Below are positions 1 through 5,238 of a stretch of 25,502 bases of DNA, piece after piece. The stretch comes from SIG653 sp045578045 (GTDB lineage Bacteria > Bacillota > Clostridia > Oscillospirales > CAG-382), in assembly GCA_045578045.1 (NCBI GenBank), contig JAZNJM010000016.1, positions 1 to 25,502 on the forward strand, in the 5' to 3' direction. Made by a program: the position numbers and the translations under genes. Positions within the stretch are counted from its first letter, which is position 1, and each line of letters starts with the position of its first letter. Below the pieces are notes generated by a model. That model did no database searches. It had not been told where the DNA came from and saw nothing but the letters and a program-made list of their open reading frames with translations.

Positions 1-63
1 AAAGAGGTTTTTACACCTCTCTTTTCGTTATGCAATTTTTATCCTCTTTTTGAGGATTTTTTT
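1..63 (+). ncRNA. 3' part of a probable junction-spanning small RNA with intrinsic terminator
   Basis: If the window is circular, the promoter at 25482-25487 transcribes 25491-25502 and continues into base 1. Bases 6-9 and 16-19 (GAGG/CCTC) form a stem extended by ATAACGA (25492-25498) pairing with TCGTTAT (25-31). A second hairpin, ATCCTC (41-46) with GAGGAT (52-57), is followed by a run of seven Ts (57-63), a textbook intrinsic terminator. The product would be about 75 nt with no convincing ORF. The hairpins are seen directly; circularity and RNA identity are inference. A plasmid copy-control or maintenance RNA is one possibility. Read alone, the left edge simply carries two terminator-like hairpins. 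Confidence 0.45.
41..63 (+). terminator. Strong intrinsic terminator
   Basis: A 6-bp stem (41-46 with 52-57) with a five-T loop is followed immediately by a T-run to base 63. It would end transcription entering from the right edge of the circle and insulate parB. Confidence 0.75.
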
Positions 64-99
64 GTTTTTTGCATCATTTTTTCTCCAACAAACTAAAAA

Positions 100-138
100 G
101 CTGCTGCAAATGCAATTTTTTTTCGCACTTGCAACAGC
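100..138 (-). terminator. Imperfect 14-bp inverted repeat, terminator-like on the minus strand
   Basis: GCTGCTGCAAATGC (100-113) pairs with GCACTTGCAACAGC (125-138) at 12 of 14 positions around an 11-base T-rich loop. On the minus strand the stem is followed by CTTTTTAG, as in an intrinsic terminator; on the plus strand it is followed by Cs. It could instead be a structural element of a replication origin. No minus-strand gene that would use it was found. Confidence 0.45.
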
Positions 139-147
139 CCCCTGCCA

Positions 148-273
148 TTCAAAATCAGAAAAACAGTTATAGCCACAAAATCAACTTATGGTAAGCCTTT
201 AAGTGTATTATCCCAAAAATGTACAGCGGCTCAGGACTATGAAGCATTAACTGAATACATAGCTGCTATTTAA
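148..273 (+). pseudogene. Truncated 3' remnant of a parA-like ATPase gene
   Basis: The frame ending at TAA 271-273 reads ...KTVIATKSTYGKPLSVLSQ...AAQDYEALTEYIAAI. This resembles the C-terminus of ParA/Soj-type partition ATPases (the Gly-Lys-Pro segment, then Ala-x-Asp-Tyr and Leu-Thr-Glu). The stop is followed by AAGGAGG and the parB start 10 bases later, the usual parA-parB order. A stop codon in this frame at 94-96 and a T-rich hairpin upstream show that the rest of parA, including the Walker motifs, is absent. The assignment rests on about 40 residues. What else it could be: the tail of an unrelated upstream gene. Confidence 0.5.
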
Positions 274-283
274 GGAGGACAAA

Positions 284-1135
284 ATGAAAGATATTAAACT
301 CGGAGCTGGACTTTTCTCTGAAGTTTCTAAAGCGTTGGCAACAAGCACGTTTAAGATACAACACCTTCCCTTTGAGAGCCTTAACCCCAACAATGCCGAA
401 CACGGATTTTCTCTTGAAGGTATAGAGGAACTTGCGGAAAGTATAGATGATGTCGGACTTGAACAAAACCTGGTTGTAGAGGATATAGGAAATGGTATAT
501 ACAACATTCTCACGGGCAGACGAAGATATTACGCTATAAAAATGTTACTTGAACGAGGTAACACCAAATACAAAACAATTCCCTGTATTGTTAAAAGACT
601 GTCTGATATCGACCTTCCTATTGATGATGAAATAAAGAGAATATATGCGATTGTAACGACTAATGCAGAACAGCGAAAGCCAACAGCGGCAGATACGGCT
701 GAAATGATTAGAAAATTAAATGTTGTGTACGATGCTCTTGAAAAAGCGGGAGCGAAGCCGAAAGGCAGACGGAGAGACTTTATAGCCAACGAATTAGGCA
801 TATCCCCATCGACTGTAGGTCGGTATGAATACATAGAGAAAAACTCTGATGAAAACACCAAAGCGGAACTGAAAAAAGGAAAAACAGGGCTCAGAAAAAC
901 CATTGAAGAAACTAAAAATAAAACTTGTGCTCACGTGAGCACAAGTGAACAAAAAATGAACAAAACACCGTGTGTGCTTCGCAAAGAGTCAATTTTAAAG
1001 ATTCCTTATGATAGCTTTACCGAGGAACAATATTTGCTAAATTCAGAAAGATACAACAAGGCAATTCAAATAATCTATGACATCAGAAAGAAATATAACA
1101 AACTTGCAAAACTTATTAAGGACGGAAAGAAATAA
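284..1135 (+). CDS. parB: ParB/Spo0J-family partition protein
   Basis: This 283-aa protein belongs to the ParB/RepB/Spo0J family of centromere-binding, CTP-dependent DNA clamps. A ParB N-terminal domain spans about residues 24-130, with the nucleotide-binding box TGRRRYYAI at 77-85. A helix-turn-helix follows at about 163-184 (RRDFIANELGISPSTVGRYE), and then a Lys/Glu-rich linker and C-terminal helices that may dimerise. Start: ATG 284 is preceded by AAGGAGG at 8-nt spacing. The gene contains a 24-bp perfect palindrome centred on CACGTG (923-946, residues 214-221). This matches the parS-like sites elsewhere in the window and recalls the parS site inside B. subtilis spo0J. Only a 3' fragment of a partner parA remains upstream, so how segregation is powered is unclear. 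The family call is firm; the parS pairing is inferred. Confidence 0.9.
   Translation: MKDIKLGAGLFSEVSKALATSTFKIQHLPFESLNPNNAEHGFSLEGIEELAESIDDVGLEQNLVVEDIGNGIYNILTGRRRYYAIKMLLERGNTKYKTIPCIVKRLSDIDLPIDDEIKRIYAIVTTNAEQRKPTAADTAEMIRKLNVVYDALEKAGAKPKGRRRDFIANELGISPSTVGRYEYIEKNSDENTKAELKKGKTGLRKTIEETKNKTCAHVSTSEQKMNKTPCVLRKESILKIPYDSFTEEQYLLNSERYNKAIQIIYDIRKKYNKLAKLIKDGKK
923..946. promoter_or_regulatory. parS-like palindrome 1 (inside parB)
   Basis: A 24-bp perfect palindrome with core TGTGCTCACGTGAGCACA. The core CACGTG and the TGT...ACA ends resemble bacterial parS (TGTTNCACGTGAAACA). It is coding DNA, yet keeps perfect dyad symmetry, and recurs at four non-coding places in the window. Confidence 0.6.
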
Positions 1136-1482
1136 GAAGCATTTGATTTTTATAACAAGAATTAAAATCAATGCACACTCACGGAGAGGACTGAATGAAT
1201 CAAGCATTAAAAAAGCCACTTAGATAAATGAGTAATAACCGTAGGTAGCGGACTGCGGACAGGACTATAAAGGCTTTCCCCGGCAACAAAAACACAATTT
1301 CTTTTTCTCACAGAAATAATGACAATTGAATAGCTCAGAAGGCGAAAGTTTGCCAAGACAGCCGAACAGGCCGAGCGAACTATACAGGCGGTTATCGACC
1401 GACAACACGGATGGATGGTGCAAGCCCAGAGTGCGTAGGTAAAGCCCGATGGCAAAAACACACCCTAAAAAAACAAAAAGCC
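1136..1482. other. Intergenic region with a GC-richer, unexplained core
   Basis: There is no convincing gene here. Short starts at 1194 and 1228 stop within ten codons. Bases about 1235-1460 are visibly richer in G and C than the surrounding AT-rich DNA. They contain ATAACCG (about 1235) and its complement CGGTTAT (about 1389), plus a short hairpin GGC-N8-GCC near 1342. Similar GGCGGTTA strings recur in the toxin-module leaders, so this may be a decayed module or a structured RNA. No known RNA family was recognised. Confidence 0.4.
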
Positions 1483-1510
1483 TTGACAAACAAGGCAAAG
1501 CAGATATAAT
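1483..1510 (+). promoter_or_regulatory. Toxin promoter, module 1
   Basis: TTGACA (1483-1488), 16-nt spacer and TATAAT (1505-1510), with the start expected near 1517. The leader begins GGGTGTTACGATAAACAC, where GTGTT and AACAC can form a 5' stem-loop. Confidence 0.85.
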
Positions 1511-1576
1511 ATAATTCAGGGTGTTACGATAAACACGGTAGGCGGTTAAATCCTGCTCCCGAAAGGGGGTATTGCT

Positions 1577-1645
1577 ATGGATTACTTAACAATGCTTTTT
1601 TTAATATTGGTTGCGTTAATAATACTTCAAGGCAAAAAGAAATAA
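1577..1645 (+). CDS. Small hydrophobic peptide, type I toxin-like (module 1)
   Basis: A 22-residue peptide: a short polar start (MDYL), one hydrophobic segment, and a basic tail (KKK). Size and shape match membrane-acting type I toxins and putative holin-like toxins (TxpA/BsrG/Fst-like). The ribosome site (AAAGGGGG, 1562-1569) lies in a short hairpin in which CTCCC (1556-1560) pairs with GGGGG (1565-1569) around a GAAA tetraloop, so translation is probably restrained. A perfect convergent promoter and a shared bidirectional terminator lie downstream. Module 4 carries a relative that starts MEYL and ends KKK. The toxic function is inferred from architecture, not tested. Confidence 0.75.
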   Translation: MDYLTMLFLILVALIILQGKKK

Positions 1646-1724
1646 CCGCCCTGCGTCCAAACTGAGCGGTTATTCTTTAACTTCTCGTACTCGGAGCTAA
1701 CCGTCTATCGGTAACACCCTTTCT
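1632..1724 (-). ncRNA. Antisense RNA antitoxin, module 1
   Basis: The minus-strand promoter has TTGACA (1759-1754), a 17-nt spacer and TATAAT (1736-1731), both hexamers perfect. Transcription would begin near 1724 and end after the hairpin AATAACCGC (1641-1649)/GCGGTTATT (1666-1674), which on the minus strand is followed by TCTTTTTG. The roughly 90-nt RNA overlaps the last toxin codons and the toxin terminator. That is the arrangement of 3'-overlapping type I antitoxins such as RatA and SR4. RNA boundaries are predicted. Confidence 0.75.
1641..1678. terminator. Bidirectional terminator, module 1
   Basis: A 9-bp stem (1641-1649 with 1666-1674) is flanked by CTTT on the plus side and TCTTTTT on the minus side, so it can end both toxin and antitoxin transcripts. 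Confidence 0.75.
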
Positions 1725-1730
1725 ACACAT

Positions 1731-1759
1731 ATTATATCCCAACGAGTTTGCTTTGTCAA
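1731..1759 (-). promoter_or_regulatory. Antitoxin promoter, module 1
   Basis: Both consensus hexamers are present with ideal 17-nt spacing, stronger than the 16-nt-spaced toxin promoter. This fits the antitoxin being in excess. It lies just upstream of the ribosome site of the next plus-strand gene. Confidence 0.85.
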
Positions 1760-1797
1760 TAGCTTTTTTAAATAAAGCAAAAGCGGAGGAAAGATAT

Positions 1798-2238
1798 ATG
1801 AACAGAGAATTTGACCATTGGCCAATAGCTGAACGTTGGATAGAACAATTGATGTTTGACGGTGTTATCCACCTGAATGACATTCCACGTGAGCTTCGTA
1901 TCAATTGCCACACGTTTTACGTGGTAGCCTTTAGAATAAGCCGTAATATAAGCGATACGTGGTTTGTCCAGAATTTAAAGCTATTGGAATACGATATAAT
2001 GTCAATACACAAAGATTCAAGCGAACGAAAAAAGCTCCTGGATATGTTGAGCTTTAATCTTGATTTAGGTGAAGGGAAGAAAGAAATTGTCGATTATAAG
2101 GAAAATATGGACAAAGAAATATTGCGAGAACTGTATGACCGTGGAACTGTTAAGCAAACGATGTTCCAAGCTCAGCTTGAACAATTCAATAAATGCGGAA
2201 AGTGTAGCACTTCTTCAAAAAATGAGGGAGAAGAATAA
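1798..2238 (+). CDS. Protein of unknown function upstream of a GNAT gene
   Basis: 146 aa, not recognised. The start is ATG 1798, chosen for GGAGG at 1785-1789 with 8-nt spacing; a longer frame from 1753 would start inside the antitoxin promoter. The protein is acidic and probably helical, with an aromatic N-terminal half (FDHWPIAERWIEQLMF), a charged middle, and a C-terminal Cys-x-x-Cys (KCGKCS). No signal peptide or membrane segment is seen. It overlaps the following GNAT gene by 17 nt, so the two are probably translated together. No dedicated promoter was found; read-through from toxin module 1 is the most visible source of transcription. Confidence 0.75.
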   Translation: MNREFDHWPIAERWIEQLMFDGVIHLNDIPRELRINCHTFYVVAFRISRNISDTWFVQNLKLLEYDIMSIHKDSSERKKLLDMLSFNLDLGEGKKEIVDYKENMDKEILRELYDRGTVKQTMFQAQLEQFNKCGKCSTSSKNEGEE

Positions 2239-2728
2239 CAACGAGGAAAAAATAATATTCGTTTCTCCCGAAGGCGTTTCACCTGGCTATTTTATAACCA
2301 CAATGGAAAAGCTCTCCTATAAAGGAATATTGGAAGAATGCGAATGGAATTGTTATTCAATAACCAAATGCTGTGGTTCAATCGCTACAATGTATTGTGA
2401 TGTAATATATGATTCAAAGTATGAATACCTTAAGTATATTCGTTTAGTTGACATTGTTGTTAATTCTTCCTGGCGAGGAATGGGTTATGGTAGCCAAATG
2501 CTTTCCTTGCTTATACAATATGCGGAAAAACTCGGTGCGGAATATTTAAGCGGTAGACTTTCATTCGTGGATATAGGAACGGAAGAAGATCCACACAGAG
2601 AAGAAAAGAGAGAACGTCTGGCCCGCTTTTATAAACGACACGGATTCACGGTTAGCGAAGACGACCGAATTTTTCGACCAATAAAAACAAAAAGCCTTGA
2701 CAAACAAGGCAAAGCAGATATAATATAA
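2222..2728 (+). CDS. GNAT-family N-acetyltransferase
   Basis: A 168-aa Gcn5-related acetyltransferase, expected to move an acetyl group from acetyl-CoA to an unknown amine. The acetyl-CoA loop is RGMGYG at 85-90 within VNSSWRGMGYGSQMLSLLI, followed by a helix and the typical FYKRHGF strand-turn at 136-142. ATG 2222 overlaps the upstream gene by 17 nt; the frame stays open further upstream, but only as an overlap with that gene. The last roughly 16 residues (PIKTKSLDKQGKADII) are encoded by the left flank and promoter of toxin module 2, including its -35 and -10 boxes. The original C-terminus was therefore replaced or extended by the module. The substrate is unknown; a TacT-like toxin role is not supported because the upstream protein has no ribbon-helix-helix look. 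Confidence 0.85.
   Translation: MREKNNNEEKIIFVSPEGVSPGYFITTMEKLSYKGILEECEWNCYSITKCCGSIATMYCDVIYDSKYEYLKYIRLVDIVVNSSWRGMGYGSQMLSLLIQYAEKLGAEYLSGRLSFVDIGTEEDPHREEKRERLARFYKRHGFTVSEDDRIFRPIKTKSLDKQGKADII
2697..2724 (+). promoter_or_regulatory. Toxin promoter, module 2 (inside the GNAT 3' end)
   Basis: TTGACA (2697-2702), 16-nt spacer and TATAAT (2719-2724), nearly identical to module 1. The GNAT stop codon lies just past the -10 box. Confidence 0.85.
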
Positions 2729-2763
2729 TTCAGGGTGTTACGATAAACACGGTAGGCGGTTAG

Positions 2764-2798
2764 CTCCTTTGCCTCGTCAGTCTGACGAAGGAAAGGAG
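2764..2798 (+). promoter_or_regulatory. Hairpin hiding the toxin 2 ribosome site
   Basis: CTCCTTT (2764-2770) pairs with AAAGGAG (2792-2798), and TCGTCAG pairs with CTGACGA inside. About 15 of 17 positions pair. The stem covers the AGGAGG ribosome site (2794-2799), so translation should need the hairpin to open. Module 3 keeps the stem with an A-U to G-U change. Confidence 0.75.
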
Positions 2799-2807
2799 GC
2801 GGTTAAT

Positions 2808-2897
2808 ATGGTTACATACGAAGCATTATTTGCTTTTGTGGTAATGATAATTGCCGTAATTGATATTGTTATTGAAATTAACAATAATAAAAAATGA
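2808..2897 (+). CDS. Putative holin-like toxin (module 2)
   Basis: A 29-residue peptide starting MVTYEALFAF, with one hydrophobic segment and a polar tail ending NNNKK. The MVTYEAL start followed by a single membrane span is typical of the small putative holin-like toxin family (type I toxins of Bacillota). It has AGGAGG at 8-nt spacing, sequestered in a hairpin. A convergent antisense RNA and a shared hairpin lie downstream. It is a close paralogue of module 3 (same first ten residues). Confidence 0.8.
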   Translation: MVTYEALFAFVVMIIAVIDIVIEINNNKK

Positions 2898-2987
2898 CCG
2901 CCACTGGTTCCAAGCAGTAGCGGTCGCCTGCGTTAGCAGGTAACTGTCAAGTTTTGGAGCTAACCGTCTATCGGTAGCACCCTTTCT
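2887..2987 (-). ncRNA. Antisense RNA antitoxin, module 2
   Basis: The minus promoter has TTGACA (3022-3017), a 17-nt spacer and TATAAT (2999-2994). The RNA would run from about 2987 through the stem GACCGCCACTG (2896-2906)/CAGTAGCGGTC (2915-2925), then into a T-rich tract (ATTTTTTATTATTG on the minus strand), a strong terminator. It also contains a small hairpin, CCTGC-GTTA-GCAGG (2927-2940), on the plus strand. Module 3 preserves this hairpin by a compensatory change. Confidence 0.75.
2896..2925. terminator. Shared hairpin, module 2 (strong terminator for the antisense RNA)
   Basis: A stem of 11 positions with one mismatch. On the minus strand a long T-tract follows; on the plus strand no T-tract follows, so the toxin mRNA may run on to about 2960 or beyond. 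Confidence 0.7.
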
Positions 2988-2993
2988 ATATGT

Positions 2994-3022
2994 ATTATAA
3001 TCTATAAAACCAAATATGTCAA
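2994..3022 (-). promoter_or_regulatory. Antitoxin promoter, module 2
   Basis: TTGACA, 17-nt spacer and TATAAT on the minus strand. The first transcribed bases (GGGTGCTACCGATAGACGG) resemble the start of the toxin mRNA. Confidence 0.85.
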
Positions 3023-3098
3023 TAGGTTTTGAGAAATTGTTTTGAGACTTTTGATACTTTCAAAAATAGAATTATACAGTTGCGATGGTGAAAAAGCC

Positions 3099-3126
3099 TT
3101 GACAAACAAGACAAAGCGGATATAAT
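3099..3126 (+). promoter_or_regulatory. Toxin promoter, module 3
   Basis: TTGACA (3099-3104), 16-nt spacer and TATAAT (3121-3126). Confidence 0.85.
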
Positions 3127-3209
3127 ATAATTCAGGGTGTTACGATAAACACGGTAGGCGGTTAGCTCCTTTGCCTCGTCGGTTTGACGAAGGAAAGGAG
3201 GCGATTGAT

Positions 3210-3296
3210 ATGGTTACATACGAAGCATTATTTGCCTTTTGTATGCTAATTATAGCAATCATTAAGCTGATAAAAAGCTTTTATGATAAAAAATGA
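3210..3296 (+). CDS. Putative holin-like toxin (module 3)
   Basis: A 28-residue peptide starting MVTYEALFAF, with a hydrophobic segment and a basic tail ending KSFYDKK. Its first ten residues equal those of the module 2 toxin and then diverge, while length and hydropathy are kept. That is what selection on a membrane peptide would give. The ribosome site AGGAGG (3196-3201) is buried in the hairpin 3166-3200. Antisense RNA and shared terminator are downstream. The two copies lie about 400 bp apart and probably arose by duplication. Confidence 0.8.
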   Translation: MVTYEALFAFCMLIIAIIKLIKSFYDKK

Positions 3297-3385
3297 CCGC
3301 CACTGCTGCGAACAATGACGGTCGCCTACGTATGTAGGTAAACATCGTTTTGTGGAGCTAACCGTCTATCGGTAGCACCCTTTCT
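3286..3385 (-). ncRNA. Antisense RNA antitoxin, module 3
   Basis: The minus promoter has TTGACA (3420-3415), a 17-nt spacer and TATAAT (3397-3392). The RNA would cross the stem 3295-3305/3313-3323 and end in the following TTTTTTATC tract. The small hairpin CCTAC-GTAT-GTAGG (3325-3338) differs from module 2 (CCTGC/GCAGG) by a paired G-C to A-T change, which supports a conserved RNA structure. Confidence 0.75.
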
Positions 3386-3391
3386 ATATGT

Positions 3392-3420
3392 ATTATAATC
3401 CACAAACCCTTTATTGTCAA
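3392..3420 (-). promoter_or_regulatory. Antitoxin promoter, module 3
   Basis: Perfect -35 and -10 hexamers with 17-nt spacing on the minus strand. Confidence 0.85.
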
Positions 3421-3479
3421 TAGGATTTTTGGAATATTTCAAATTTACTGAAAAAGATGTCGTTTGCAAAGTGTTCAAA

Positions 3480-3497
3480 TGTGCTCACGTGAGCACA
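3480..3497. promoter_or_regulatory. parS-like palindrome 2 (upstream of the transfer promoter)
   Basis: TGTGCTCACGTGAGCACA, perfect dyad. It ends 35 bases before the -35 box of the transfer operon promoter, so bound ParB could also affect transfer gene expression. Confidence 0.6.
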
Positions 3498-3532
3498 ACT
3501 TGTAAATTATGGAAAAACAGAGAGAAAAATAA

Positions 3533-3561
3533 TTGACAAAGGGAAAAGCAACAGGTATAAT
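3533..3561 (+). promoter_or_regulatory. Main promoter of the pilus/T4SS operon
   Basis: TTGACA (3533-3538), 17-nt spacer and TATAAT (3556-3561), a consensus sigma-A promoter. The leader is about 105 nt before ATG 3677. All genes to about 19591 follow on the same strand with short gaps or overlaps, so this is the likeliest driver of the whole operon. Confidence 0.85.
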
Positions 3562-3676
3562 ATAGGCAGAAAAGACGTTTGGAAATTCTGCAAAGAATAA
3601 AGAGTATTGAACGTTGATTGGAATATAGTCTGAAATTCGAAAATAAGGCTCACAGGCGAAGAAAGGAGTGAAGTAT

Positions 3677-5140
3677 ATGAAAAGGTCGTGGATAGGATAT
3701 TTATTGATTATAGCTTGTGTGTGCTTCTGTATGGCATCTTGTGATGAAAAAGAAACGAGTAGCAACGTTGATACAAGCCAGAGCATATCAAGTGAGGATA
3801 ACATATTAAGCGAGAGCGAAGCTGTCAGTAAAAATGTTTCATCTGGTACGGACGTTAGCGGTGGCAACGTTTCATCAGGCGATAGTGGTGCTGCAAGCGG
3901 TGAAGACGTTTCATCAAGCGAAAGCGGTGAAGATGTTTCGCCAGACGAAAGCGGTGCTGTAAGTAGTGAAGATGTTTCGTCAAGCGATAGCGAAGATATA
4001 AGCGAGGACGAAAGTTCAGACGGTGAAGCAGACGAAAACTCCTTTAACACCTCTGAAGCAGAAAGCATAGCGGATAACAGCGATGAGCTTATAGAAAGCA
4101 CCGAAGAAAGCTCCACCATGGAGAGCAAAGAAGAATCCAGCGAAGATGCATCCGAGGTAAGCAAGATAGAAGAAAGCTCCGAGGATATTTCAAAAGATAC
4201 TTCCAAGGACACATCCAAGGATAGCTCTAAAGACACCTCTAAGGACAGTTCCAAAGATACGTCAAAGGATAGCTCTAAAGATACTTCAAAGGACAATTCT
4301 AAAGACATTTCCAAAGATATGTCAAAGGAAAATTCCAAAGAAAGTTCCGAAGCTTCATCTGAAGAGCCCTCATCGGAAGAAAGCTACGTGGAAGAATCTT
4401 CTGCGGTGCACACCCACAGCTACACATCGGTGGTATATGAGCCTTGGTGCGGTATCGAGGGATATACAGAGCATACTTGTGAATGTGGAGACGTTTACAC
4501 GGACAATTACGTAGCGGCTCTTGAACACACATACGGAGACTGGAAAGTTATAGAAGAACCATCTACTATAGCAGACGGAAAAAAGAGAAGAGTTTGCAAG
4601 GTTTGTACCAAGTTTCAGTATGAAGCTATCCCAAAAATCGTTGTAACCATAACCCAAGAAGACCTTGATATGATGGCAGAAGAAGCCCTTGACGAGCTTA
4701 ACAAGTTCAGAATCGAAAATGGACGTCAGCCACTTGTTACAGGCCCGATCGCTCACCAAATAGCAAACGAAAGAGCAGAAGAACTAACGTTGGATTTTAG
4801 CCATAACGGAGGAAGCATTATATTTGAAGAGTATAAGTATAATCCCGAAAGCGAGTGGGGGTTACCTCAAAAATCCACAGAGTGTATTGCTAATATGGGC
4901 GGTGGGTGCAGTACAGGAATATACAAGGATAAAGAAAATGACCTCAAGGGAGAAGCACGAGCAGCATTAAGGGGTTTTCAAACAAGCTCTGGACATTGGG
5001 CCAGACTTATGAGAGAGGAATATACAGCCTGCGGTATAGGCTTTTACGTTGTATTAAACAACCCTGATGCTCCAACGGAGTACGATATTTACATCTGTGT
5101 AATAATGATGGATAAGTTATACGGAGCAGATGCAGAATAG
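3677..5140 (+). CDS. Ser-rich repeat lipoprotein with CAP (SCP-like) domain
   Basis: 487 aa. ATG 3677 has AAAGGAG at 3662-3668. Residues 1-22 form a lipoprotein signal with lipobox MASC (Cys22). A long Ser/Glu/Asp stalk follows, ending in 13 tandem SKDT/SKDS-type tetrapeptides. Next is a region with His-Thr-His and paired Cys (CECG, CKVC), like the Cys/His segments of clostridial surface proteins. The C-terminus (about 325-487) is a CAP domain: LDELNKFRIENGRQPL, FSHNGG, SSGHWARLMREEYTACGIGFY. CAP domains occur in secreted proteins with varied and often unknown activity. As the first gene of the transfer operon it probably sits on the outer membrane face, the stalk crossing the wall. A role in mating contact or wall passage is inferred. 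Confidence 0.85.
   Translation: MKRSWIGYLLIIACVCFCMASCDEKETSSNVDTSQSISSEDNILSESEAVSKNVSSGTDVSGGNVSSGDSGAASGEDVSSSESGEDVSPDESGAVSSEDVSSSDSEDISEDESSDGEADENSFNTSEAESIADNSDELIESTEESSTMESKEESSEDASEVSKIEESSEDISKDTSKDTSKDSSKDTSKDSSKDTSKDSSKDTSKDNSKDISKDMSKENSKESSEASSEEPSSEESYVEESSAVHTHSYTSVVYEPWCGIEGYTEHTCECGDVYTDNYVAALEHTYGDWKVIEEPSTIADGKKRRVCKVCTKFQYEAIPKIVVTITQEDLDMMAEEALDELNKFRIENGRQPLVTGPIAHQIANERAEELTLDFSHNGGSIIFEEYKYNPESEWGLPQKSTECIANMGGGCSTGIYKDKENDLKGEARAALRGFQTSSGHWARLMREEYTACGIGFYVVLNNPDAPTEYDIYICVIMMDKLYGADAE
4190..4345 (+). repeat. 12-nt tandem coding repeat (SKDx stalk)
   Basis: About 13 tandem 12-bp units coding Ser-Lys-Asp-x, with synonymous variation between units. This is a length-variable stalk typical of surface proteins and prone to slippage. 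Its antisense strand also stays open, which creates a false reverse ORF. Confidence 0.9.
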
Positions 5141-5171
5141 TTAAACAAAACAACTGAATATCAAATATAGC

Positions 5172-5204
5172 AAGACGGTTAACGTAAAAGTTAGCCGTCT
5201 TTTT
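5172..5204 (+). terminator. Intrinsic terminator between lipoprotein and pilus genes
   Basis: A 12-bp stem (5172-5183 with 5190-5201, one G-U pair) with a six-base loop and T-run to 5204. The next gene starts 35 nt downstream and no second promoter is obvious. It may act as a partial terminator giving more lipoprotein than pilus mRNA. Confidence 0.8.
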
Positions 5205-5238
5205 ACATATATAAAAACATTTTAGAAAGGAGCATTTT

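Noticed and set aside
1235..1460. Known ribozyme, group II intron end or RNase P-like RNA in the GC-rich segment
   Set aside because: Short matches such as CAAGCCC were noted, but the required conserved cores and pairings are not present.
1449..1513. Short frame starting MAKTHPKK and ending KADII in front of module 1
   Set aside because: No ribosome site; it only mirrors the open frame through the conserved module promoter that also forms the GNAT tail.
1798..2728. Unknown gene plus GNAT as a type II toxin-antitoxin pair
   Set aside because: The upstream protein shows no ribbon-helix-helix or other antitoxin-type DNA-binding motif, and is larger than usual; only the gene order fits.
3475..4338. 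Long minus-strand frame rich in Ser/Leu/Glu opposite the CAP lipoprotein
   Set aside because: It is the mirror of the SKDx/Ser-rich codon repeats; no ribosome site, and its N-terminal part is not gene-like.
4190..4345. Tandem repeats as a CRISPR array
   Set aside because: 12-bp units without spacers, in frame and coding a Ser-Lys-Asp stalk.
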